From Bacillota bacterium (lineage in GTDB: Bacteria > Bacillota_I > Bacilli_A > RF39 > UBA660), in contig JAGZRP010000079.1 in the NCBI GenBank assembly GCA_018381595.1, positions 1 through 5,128 on the forward strand: 5,128 nt of DNA. Reading direction: 5' to 3'. Positions 1-5,128 of this stretch are shown one piece after another. Every line of letters begins with the position of its first letter. Position 1 is the stretch's first letter. Below the pieces are notes generated by a model. It made no database searches. It saw only the letters and a list, made by a program, of their open reading frames with translations, and was not told the origin of the DNA. The position numbers and the translations under genes are program-made.

Positions 1-1
1 A

Positions 2-1636
2 CCTGTTATGGAAGGTAAAGCTATATTATTTAAACAATTAATAATTAAAGGGCTAATTGATTTACCTACAAAGTCAGTATTTGGATTAAATGATTTAACA
101 AGTGTATTAATATTACTAGTTGGTATTTTAGTTCTAGAATTAATTTTCTTTTATATATCAAATATAACTAGGACAATTTTTGTTCCTAAAAAACAACAAC
201 CATATATTTCAGAAATGTTATTTAGTAATCTTAGTAAAAAAAAGTATAATTTCTTTTTAGATAATTATAGCGGCAAAATATCTTCGTCGATAAATGAAAT
301 TATTAATGAAACTAGGCAATTAAATGATAGGATTACAACTGGATTTGTATCGATGATTGCTACAATTATTTCTAATCTAATAATTTTACTTTCAATTAAT
401 TTTTATATTTTTCTTATAGCATTCGTATTATTTGGCGGAATTATTATTACAAGACTTCTATTCTTTTACAAAAATTACATGCCATTAATTGTTAAATATC
501 AGGAATATGAAAGAGAATATAGTGGGATCTTAAATGATGCTGTGATGAACTTTACTTCATTGAAAATTTATAATGCGATTGATGATTTTTCAAAACGAAT
601 GAAATCAACAAAAATTGAAGCAATGAAACATAAAAATGCAGCGTCAAAGAAAGAATTTACATTTGGTGCAGTTGCTAATGTTGTATTTGTGACAGTGTTA
701 ATCGCTATTTTGGTCTATTCAGTAATTTTATTTAATAATAATCAATTATCAATTGGAGATCTTGTATTTGCAATTACTGCCATTTTAGCACTTAAAACAA
801 ATACTACTTCCTTTTCGTGGACATATATTCATTTAGGAGAAAGTATTAGTAAGCTTAAAAATTGCTTTGATTTCCTTTATTCAAACGAGCAAGTTCAAGA
901 TACATCGGATAAAAAAATTGTCTTAAGTAATAGTAATATAGAATTTAAAGACATAAGTTTTAAATACACAAAAAATAATGTTTTAGAAGATTTTAATTTA
1001 AAAATTAATAATAATGAGAGTTTAGGAATCATTGGTGTTAGTGGTAGTGGAAAAACAACATTAATTAATTTATTGTTTAGATTTTTTGAACCACAAAAAG
1101 GGAAAATTTTAATTGATAATAAAAATATACAAGAATATAGTATTGATTCATTATATGAAAATATTACTTATGTCCCACAAGAGACCATTTTATTACATGA
1201 TACAATTTACGAAAATATAAAAATTGCAAAGCCAACTGCAACAGAAGAAGAAATCATTAATGCCTTGAAAAAAGCCGAGCTTTATGATTTTGTTGAAAAA
1301 TTAGATAATAAATTACAAACGATTGTTGGGGAACGAGGTATCAAGCTTTCTGGTGGTCAACGCCAAAGAATTGCTTTAGCTAGAATATTTTTAAGAGATG
1401 CAAAAATATTAGTGTTCGATGAAGCCACAAGTAGTTTAGATAATAATACTGAATTTAATATTCAGAAAAATATAAATAAGTATTTTAAAGATAGAACTAT
1501 CATTTGTATAGCGCATAGATTGACTACGCTAAAAGACATGGATAATGTAGCAGTGATAGAGAATGGGAAAATTATTGAATATAATAAGCCAAGCATCGTC
1601 ATTCCAAAATATGAAAATATGAAATTTGATGCTTAA
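2..1636 (+). CDS. ABC exporter half-transporter, fused permease and ATPase (5' end missing)
   Basis: This is a membrane protein expected to work as a dimer and use ATP to move a substrate across the cytoplasmic membrane. The substrate cannot be told from sequence. Residues are numbered from the first ATG in the window (position 8). Hydrophobic segments lie near 31-52, 113-130, 132-154, 221-242 and 248-265. The ATPase domain follows from about residue 309, with A-loop Tyr320, Walker A GVSGSGKT (343-350), Q-loop Gln391, signature LSGGQ (447-451), Walker B ILVFDE (467-472), D-loop SSLD (475-478) and H-loop His503, so the catalytic set is complete. Exporters of this type have six helices and roughly 570-600 residues. 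Only five are visible, no ribosome binding site precedes position 8, and the frame is open to the window edge, so the true start is upstream. There is no DNA context that identifies a partner gene. It visibly uses ATA for isoleucine more than the gene at the right end. Family assignment is secure; multidrug, peptide or lipid export cannot be separated. Confidence 0.93.
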   Translation, partial: PVMEGKAILFKQLIIKGLIDLPTKSVFGLNDLTSVLILLVGILVLELIFFYISNITRTIFVPKKQQPYISEMLFSNLSKKKYNFFLDNYSGKISSSINEIINETRQLNDRITTGFVSMIATIISNLIILLSINFYIFLIAFVLFGGIIITRLLFFYKNYMPLIVKYQEYEREYSGILNDAVMNFTSLKIYNAIDDFSKRMKSTKIEAMKHKNAASKKEFTFGAVANVVFVTVLIAILVYSVILFNNNQLSIGDLVFAITAILALKTNTTSFSWTYIHLGESISKLKNCFDFLYSNEQVQDTSDKKIVLSNSNIEFKDISFKYTKNNVLEDFNLKINNNESLGIIGVSGSGKTTLINLLFRFFEPQKGKILIDNKNIQEYSIDSLYENITYVPQETILLHDTIYENIKIAKPTATEEEIINALKKAELYDFVEKLDNKLQTIVGERGIKLSGGQRQRIALARIFLRDAKILVFDEATSSLDNNTEFNIQKNINKYFKDRTIICIAHRLTTLKDMDNVAVIENGKIIEYNKPSIVIPKYENMKFDA

Positions 1637-1684
1637 ATTTATGAATTAAATGTTAAATTATATTTGTAATTGATATTTATCAAG

Positions 1685-1745
1685 TCACTTTTGTGAATGA
1701 GTTTTAAATACACTTCTCTTATCGCACCAGAGTGTATAGAAACTC
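1685..1745 (+). other. Stem-loop cluster downstream of the ABC exporter gene, possible structured RNA
   Basis: There are two adjacent hairpins. The first is TCAC-TTTT-GTGA (1685-1696). The second is a two-step stem. Its outer arms are GAGTTT (1699-1704) and AAACTC (1740-1745). A small internal loop follows (TAA against AG), then inner arms ATACACT (1708-1714) and AGTGTAT (1731-1737) closing a 16-base loop. All 13 pairs of the second stem are Watson-Crick, with one more G-T pair possible at each step. A terminator lies about 20 bases downstream. It could be the 3' UTR of the exporter transcript, a small RNA, or a leader element. I do not recognise it as a known riboswitch or T-box. Confidence 0.45.
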
Positions 1746-1764
1746 GAACTTTTCTGGCCTTAAT

Positions 1765-1793
1765 AGATACTAACATATTTTGTTAGTATTTTT
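1765..1793 (+). terminator. Intrinsic terminator after the ABC exporter gene
   Basis: Arms ATACTAACA (1767-1775) and TGTTAGTAT (1781-1789) pair perfectly over 9 bases around a 5-base TATTT loop. One G-T and one A-T pair may be added outside. A short T run (TTTT, 1790-1793) follows. The stem is AT-rich and the T run short, so efficiency may be moderate. It would end the exporter transcript about 150 bases after its stop codon. Confidence 0.65.
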
Positions 1794-1812
1794 GATATAT
1801 TTCACATATATC
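1794..1812. repeat. AT-rich inverted repeat just after the terminator
   Basis: GATATAT (1794-1800) and ATATATC (1806-1812) form a perfect 7-base inverted repeat with a 5-base TTCAC loop, directly abutting the T run of the terminator. It may be a second weak hairpin or a chance feature of AT-rich DNA. Confidence 0.35.
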
Positions 1813-1927
1813 ATATTGCCGTTTCAACGTCTGCTGATTTTAATGAATTATTTTTTAATTTCCATTTTATTATTCTTTAAAAATCTTATATTTATGGTAT
1901 CGTATTTCTATATTTTAATCGTTGTAG

Positions 1928-1956
1928 TTGAAAATTATCAGTAAAAAAGGTATTTA
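1928..1956 (+). promoter_or_regulatory. Candidate sigma-A-type promoter of the nucleotidase gene
   Basis: A -35-like TTGAAA (1928-1933) is followed after 17 bases by TATTTA (1951-1956). The overlapping TATTAT (1955-1960) is a better -10, but it lies 21 bases from the -35. Either would give a leader of only about 15-25 bases before the ATG at 1982. The match is weak in such AT-rich DNA, but a promoter is expected here because a terminator precedes the gene. Confidence 0.35.
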
Positions 1957-1967
1957 TTATTAGAGAT

Positions 1968-1973
1968 AGGAAG
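1968..1973 (+). promoter_or_regulatory. Ribosome binding site that fixes the nucleotidase start at 1982
   Basis: AGGAAG at 1968-1973 lies 8 bases before the ATG at 1982. It overlaps the GTG at 1973 that opens the longest frame, so that GTG cannot be the start. The extra three residues it would add (MCY) are also not part of the family's N-terminus. Confidence 0.8.
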
Positions 1974-1981
1974 TGTGTTAT

Positions 1982-2584
1982 ATGAGAATTGGAATTGATA
2001 TTGATGGAGTACTTACGAATGATGATGATTATATATTAGCTTGTGGAACAAAGTTTTTATTTAAAAATCAATTGAATTATGATATGAAGCCATATGAATA
2101 TGAAACTAGAAAGTTCCCGTGGAATTATGATGATTTATTATTAGAAAAATATCGTACTGAATATTTTTGGAATTATGTCAAAGAGGAACCACCTAGAAAA
2201 TTCGCTCAGGAAGTGATTGCAAAACTAAAAAAAGAAGGTCATCAAATTTATATTATCACTTCAAGGCATTTATCAACTCATTTAGGAAAACAAGGAGAAA
2301 ACATGAGAACTATGATTCAAAATTGGCTTCAAAAAAATCATATCTTGTATGATGGATTATATTTTTCAAAGGACAAATTAATTGAAATTCAAAATTTACA
2401 GTTAGATATTATGATTGAAGATAGTCCAAAAATGATACCAATCTATTCTTCTGTTGTTCCCATTTTTTGTTATGATTGTAGATATAATCGTGATTTGAAA
2501 TGTGATAATATGACAAGAGTATTTAGTTGGTATGATATTTATCATAAAATTCAGTTACAATTACAAAACAATAAAAATAGTTAA
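1982..2584 (+). CDS. HAD-superfamily 5'-nucleotidase, NT5C/YqfW-like
   Basis: This is a 200-residue cytosolic protein of the haloacid dehalogenase fold, most like the NT5C family of (deoxy)nucleotide monophosphatases that includes Bacillus YqfW. The N-terminus reads MRIGIDIDGVLTND: Asp6 would be the phosphorylated nucleophile and Asp8 the general acid/base, both followed by the family's GV(L/T). Motif II is IYIITSR with Thr93/Ser94. A motif III lysine is Lys130 or Lys132. Motif IV is DIMIEDSP with Glu146-Asp147 binding magnesium. The length matches the family at roughly 190-200 residues. No signal peptide or membrane segment is seen. Three cysteines (163, 166, 174) cluster near the C-terminus. 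The gene has its own ribosome binding site and is flanked by terminators, so it is probably monocistronic. It may remove phosphate from nucleotides in salvage or pool cleaning, but the substrate is inferred from the family only; another small phosphate ester is possible. Confidence 0.85.
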   Translation: MRIGIDIDGVLTNDDDYILACGTKFLFKNQLNYDMKPYEYETRKFPWNYDDLLLEKYRTEYFWNYVKEEPPRKFAQEVIAKLKKEGHQIYIITSRHLSTHLGKQGENMRTMIQNWLQKNHILYDGLYFSKDKLIEIQNLQLDIMIEDSPKMIPIYSSVVPIFCYDCRYNRDLKCDNMTRVFSWYDIYHKIQLQLQNNKNS

Positions 2585-2596
2585 CTATCTATTTTT
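2573..2596. terminator. Weak AT-rich hairpin overlapping the end of the nucleotidase gene
   Basis: AAAAATAG (2573-2580) pairs with CTATTTTT (2589-2596) around an 8-base loop, spanning the TAA stop at 2582-2584. It is followed by GTGT rather than a T run, although the 3' arm itself ends in five T. The competing perfect palindrome ATAGTTAACTAT (2577-2588) lies inside it. It is symmetrical and could act weakly on either strand. The better terminator is the next one. Confidence 0.3.
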
Positions 2597-2657
2597 GTGT
2601 CGATAAAGGAAAAAACTGTTGCGCAATTGTAAAAATTTGCTGTGTGTAAAAATTAAA

Positions 2658-2689
2658 AAGAAGGAAACAAAAAATTTCCTTTTTATTTT
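2658..2689 (+). terminator. Intrinsic terminator between the nucleotidase and the RNase R-like gene
   Basis: Arms AAGAAGGAAA (2658-2667) and TTTCCTTTTT (2675-2684) form a 10-pair stem, including one G-T pair, around the loop CAAAAAA. The T-rich tract ATTTT follows. It lies about 75 bases after the nucleotidase stop and before the promoter of the next gene, so it separates the two transcription units. Confidence 0.75.
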
Positions 2690-2699
2690 GAATTATTTG

Positions 2700-2713
2700 T
2701 TCTATTAATAGAA
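2700..2713. promoter_or_regulatory. 14-base perfect palindrome, possible operator
   Basis: TTCTATTAATAGAA is a perfect palindrome. Its right end reaches the place where a -35 box would sit for the -10 at 2735-2740 (about 2712-2717), where no good -35 is seen. That position suits a dimeric repressor or activator controlling the downstream gene. In DNA this AT-rich a palindrome of 14 bases can arise by chance, and I do not recognise the site as that of a known regulator. Confidence 0.4.
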
Positions 2714-2731
2714 TCTCTTTTTATAAAAATG

Positions 2732-2740
2732 TGTTATGAT
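2732..2740 (+). promoter_or_regulatory. Extended -10 promoter of the RNase R-like gene
   Basis: TGT directly followed by TATGAT (2735-2740) gives the TGN-extended -10 typical of Gram-positive vegetative promoters and is one base from the TATAAT consensus. The -35 region (about 2712-2717) is poor, as is usual for extended -10 promoters. Transcription would start near 2747, leaving a leader of about 16 bases that carries only the ribosome binding site. Confidence 0.65.
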
Positions 2741-2749
2741 AGAAGTAAT

Positions 2750-2756
2750 AGGGGAG
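2750..2756 (+). promoter_or_regulatory. Strong ribosome binding site of the RNase R-like gene
   Basis: AGGGGAG lies 6 bases upstream of the ATG at 2763. It settles this start and shows that the unusual N-terminal half is translated as the beginning of the gene. Confidence 0.8.
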
Positions 2757-2762
2757 TTACTG

Positions 2763-5128
2763 ATGGAAGAATTAAAAATAATTACAAAATCAAAAGAAAT
2801 TACAATGGAACAATTAAAAGAATATTATGGGATGAATGAAGAAGAATTGATTGAACGGTTAACCAATTTTTTGGAAAAAGAAATTGAGGATTATCAATAT
2901 TCAGAACATGAAGAGTATCCAAAATATTTGTTTTCTACACTAAGTAAAATTCAAGATTTATATGATATTTTATATGAAAAAGAAAAAACAAAGGCACCGT
3001 TTTATAAAAAATATAGAGAGTTATTGGAAAAAGCTTGGCAAATTGGAAAATATTATGATGAAATGAATATAGAAATGCTAACAAAGGTGGAAGAAATTTA
3101 TCTAGATATTTTCTTTTATCAAAATATGGAACGTAGTCTAGAAAAAATTTCTAAGCATCCATACTTTTTGTTAGGAATGGTTCAAGATAAAAAATTAATT
3201 CATCATCTGCTTGATGCTTATATTTCTTCTTTTACAGCAGAAGAAAATGAAACATATGATTATATGTTTCATCTATTAAAAAGTTTATTAAAAGTATCAT
3301 CGCGATTTCCTGATGTTCAATCAGAAGTATATTCTTATTTACAACATTTAGTTCCCAAGGTTGCGAATTTAGATGTTTCTAAAAATCATCTTTATCGTAC
3401 GCGTTCGATGATGAATTTAATGAGTCATATTCGTCATGGAGAATATGCAGAAAAAAATCATGTGAGATTTCATGTAAAACCAGAATTTGAAGATTTCAAA
3501 GACCAATATATTTTTACAATTGATGGAGAAGAAACAAAATTAAGAGAAGATGCTTTCTCGATTCAAAATATTGGAGATTCTATTTATGTCACCGCATATA
3601 TCACGAATGTGGTTCAGATATTGAAAGCACATCCAGAATTAGAATCGATGCTTTCTACCAAATGGTTTTCTGGAAAAATCGATAAACAGTTATTTACGGC
3701 AATGGAAAATGATAAATATTTTTCTTTGGATGAAAACAAAACAAGAGATGTGGTTGTCTACCAATTTCGCTTTGACAAGAACTATCAATTAACAGATATT
3801 ACATTTGGTACCTCATCCATTCAAGTAGATAAAAATTATTCTTATGAAGAATTTGATGAGTTTCTAAATGGAAATGAAAATAAAATCGAGTTTAATGAAT
3901 TATATGCGTTAGCACAAACATTGGAATATCAAAATGAAAGAAAAAGGCAGTACCAGTTATTAAAAAATAATTGGAGATATTTAAATACCAATGGTACTTA
4001 TGGGACAATTGATTATAAAGGTTCTAGAAAAATTGTTTCCGAATTTAAATCTTTAATGAATTCATTCCAGGCAGATTTTTGTGCGAAAAATGAAATTCCA
4101 ATGATGTATCGTGTCAATGATCTGACACTTTCTACACAAGATATGAAAGCTTTGCTTACATATGATTCTATTGATGAACATCATATTGAAAAATTAGAAC
4201 AATTACGAATCGATTCTTATTATCGTGTTAAAAATACAGGTCATAAAGGACTAGGGTATGAAAATTATAGTCATAGTACGACTCCTGCTAGAAATTATTT
4301 TTCGTTGATGAACCAACGCATATTAATTGATATGGGGATTCAGAAACAATTTCAAAAAGAAGGAGAATATGAATCTCTTTTAATGGATATGGAAAAATTA
4401 CAGATTCAAAAAGAATATGAGAATCAGAAAAAAGAAGCAGCGAGAAAGAAACGATTGATTCATAGAATTAATGGAGTTTCTTATGAAGTAGAAATTCACG
4501 AGGTGGAATTTCTATTAGATAAATTTGATTCTTTAACCAAAGAAGAATTAGAGGAAAAGGTTTCTTTTGAACCTTCCATCTTAAATCGTGTATTACAGTA
4601 TTTGATAGATGAATTACATATTGAAGAAATTCATGGTAGTTATCACAAATTGATTTCTGAACATAAAAAAGCCGGAATTTTTCAAATCAATCAAAATGGA
4701 AATGGAATTGTATCACTGGAAGAAGGAACAAAAGTGTTAGTACCTTCTAGATATACAAAGAACGTTCCAAATGGAAGTAAAGTACTTGTGAAAATACATC
4801 GAGATAAGAAACAACCAATTGCTGAGATTGTAAAGAAGAAAAAACAAAAACAAAGGGAGATAGGAACGATTATCAAAGATGGATATTGTTATTATGCAGT
4901 GATTGATAAACCAGAATATCCTGAACCTATTTTACTAAATTATGTTGGTGGTGCAGAAGAACATGATCTGGTTGTAGTGGAATTTGAAAGTGAACGTAAA
5001 ATAAAAAATGCACAAGTTGTAAAAGTATTTGGAAATGAATTGGAACCACGTGTTGCGGTTTCTAGTATTTTAGATGAATTTCATATTTATGAACCATATC
5101 CACAAGCAGTGTATGAAGAGTTAGAACA
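2763..5128 (+). CDS. Degenerate RNB domain fused to an RNase R-like N-terminus (3' end missing)
   Basis: The frame runs 788 codons without a stop and leaves the window open. Residues 1-235 are mostly helical and unrecognised. Residues about 240-520 resemble the RNB exoribonuclease domain. FTIDGEETKLREDA (251-264) fits the catalytic Asp box with the right spacing, but only the first and fourth aspartates survive (Asp254, Asp263); the others are Leu260 and Glu262. Also matching are YFSL (319-322), SEFKSLMN (426-433), PMMYRV (446-451) and GHKGLG...YSHSTTPARNYFSL (493-515), in place of the YxHFTSPIRRYPDL of active enzymes. A charged, probably coiled segment (520-575) follows. After it comes a second RNase R-like start: winged helix (about 580-632), cold-shock-like domain 1 (about 636-690) with GNGIV where RNase R has GFGFV, cold-shock-like domain 2 (about 699-765), and a linker like the one leading into the catalytic domain of RNase R. 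The first RNB domain is probably inactive and may bind RNA. The whole protein could exceed 1,200 residues. The role in RNA decay is inferred. Confidence 0.82.
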   Translation, partial: MEELKIITKSKEITMEQLKEYYGMNEEELIERLTNFLEKEIEDYQYSEHEEYPKYLFSTLSKIQDLYDILYEKEKTKAPFYKKYRELLEKAWQIGKYYDEMNIEMLTKVEEIYLDIFFYQNMERSLEKISKHPYFLLGMVQDKKLIHHLLDAYISSFTAEENETYDYMFHLLKSLLKVSSRFPDVQSEVYSYLQHLVPKVANLDVSKNHLYRTRSMMNLMSHIRHGEYAEKNHVRFHVKPEFEDFKDQYIFTIDGEETKLREDAFSIQNIGDSIYVTAYITNVVQILKAHPELESMLSTKWFSGKIDKQLFTAMENDKYFSLDENKTRDVVVYQFRFDKNYQLTDITFGTSSIQVDKNYSYEEFDEFLNGNENKIEFNELYALAQTLEYQNERKRQYQLLKNNWRYLNTNGTYGTIDYKGSRKIVSEFKSLMNSFQADFCAKNEIPMMYRVNDLTLSTQDMKALLTYDSIDEHHIEKLEQLRIDSYYRVKNTGHKGLGYENYSHSTTPARNYFSLMNQRILIDMGIQKQFQKEGEYESLLMDMEKLQIQKEYENQKKEAARKKRLIHRINGVSYEVEIHEVEFLLDKFDSLTKEELEEKVSFEPSILNRVLQYLIDELHIEEIHGSYHKLISEHKKAGIFQINQNGNGIVSLEEGTKVLVPSRYTKNVPNGSKVLVKIHRDKKQPIAEIVKKKKQKQREIGTIIKDGYCYYAVIDKPEYPEPILLNYVGGAEEHDLVVVEFESERKIKNAQVVKVFGNELEPRVAVSSILDEFHIYEPYPQAVYEELE
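4360..4385 (+). promoter_or_regulatory. Possible internal translation start for the RNase R-like half
   Basis: Inside the RNase R-like gene, AAGGAG (4360-4365) is followed by an out-of-frame ATG (4369-4371) that reads four codons, MNLF, to a TAA at 4381-4383. That stop overlaps an in-frame ATG (4383-4385, Met541) as TAATG. Met541 lies just before the coiled linker and winged helix, so reinitiation would yield a free RNase R-like protein. The purine-rich Lys/Glu/Gly codons could create the site by chance. Confidence 0.25.

Larger units (their letters stand above)
1637..1981. other. 345-base spacer without a credible gene
   Basis: This stretch separates the ABC exporter from the nucleotidase gene. 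Its left half holds two stem-loops and a terminator, listed separately. A 7-base inverted repeat follows at 1794-1812. From about 1813 to 1927 I see only AT-rich sequence with no convincing motif. The right end holds a weak candidate promoter and the ribosome binding site of the next gene. Two tiny open frames, at 1697-1786 (29 codons) and 1894-1944 (16 codons), lack ribosome binding sites and are not called. Confidence 0.7.

Noticed and set aside
8..10. ATG at position 8 as the true start of the ABC exporter
   Set aside because: The frame is open to the window edge, no ribosome binding site fits in the seven bases before it, and the first transmembrane helix of the family would be missing.
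1697..1786. 29-codon open frame beginning MSFKYTSLIAPE
   Set aside because: There is no ribosome binding site, and it overlaps the two-step stem-loop and ends inside the terminator hairpin. The RNA structure explains the sequence better.
1894..1944. 16-codon hydrophobic open frame (MVSYFYILIVVV...)
   Set aside because: No ribosome binding site precedes it, and runs of hydrophobic codons are expected in T-rich DNA. A small membrane toxin was considered but nothing else supports it.
1973..1981. GTG at 1973 as the nucleotidase start
   Set aside because: The GTG is part of the ribosome binding site AGGAAG itself. The ATG at 1982 has ideal spacing and gives the expected N-terminus just before the catalytic DID motif.
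2628..2654. Direct repeat TGTAAAAATT at 2628-2637 and 2645-2654
   Set aside because: It occurs only twice, is short and AT-rich, and lies in an intergenic gap; it is expected by chance and does not form a CRISPR-like or iteron array.
4691..4876. Minus-strand open frame of 61 codons within the RNase R-like gene
   Set aside because: It lies antisense to a clearly coding region, has a low-complexity Phe/Ser-rich translation caused by the purine-rich Lys/Glu codons of the other strand, and has no credible start signal. It is a shadow frame.

Overview
The window looks like chromosomal DNA of a low-GC Gram-positive bacterium (Bacillota, or a close relative that keeps the standard code). The DNA is strongly AT-rich. 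Ribosome binding sites are of the AGGAAG/AGGGGAG type. Tryptophan is written TGG and no TGA is read through, which argues against a Mycoplasma-type code. I cannot name the genus. All three protein genes lie on the + strand, and each is followed or preceded by its own transcription signals, so they look like separate transcription units rather than one operon.

Layout. (1) 2-1636: the 3' part of a half-size ABC exporter (membrane domain plus complete ATPase domain). Its first membrane helix and true start lie upstream of the window. (2) 1637-1981: a 345-base spacer with a small hairpin, a two-step stem-loop of 47 bases, an intrinsic terminator, an AT-rich hairpin and a weak candidate promoter. 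(3) 1982-2584: a 200-residue HAD-type 5'-nucleotidase (NT5C/YqfW-like), translated from an ATG nine bases inside the longest possible frame. (4) 2585-2762: one weak AT hairpin, one convincing terminator, then a 14-base perfect palindrome directly upstream of an extended -10 promoter and a strong ribosome binding site. (5) 2763 to the window end: an open reading frame of at least 788 codons, still open at the edge.

The last gene is the most interesting object. Its first ~520 residues are a helical region followed by a recognisable but catalytically degenerate RNB (RNase II/R) domain. In the same frame this is followed by a second RNase R-like start: a winged-helix segment, two cold-shock-like domains and the linker that in RNase R leads into the catalytic RNB domain. 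The probable architecture is therefore [helical domain]-[pseudo-RNB]-[RNase R-like N-terminus]-[RNB, beyond the window]. This would be a tandem pseudoenzyme-exoribonuclease fusion. The second RNB domain is inferred, since it is not in the window.

Functionally, a nucleotidase next to a 3'-5' exoribonuclease-like protein would fit RNA turnover and nucleotide salvage. The terminator and separate promoter between them argue against tight co-expression, and the ABC exporter has no visible functional link to either.
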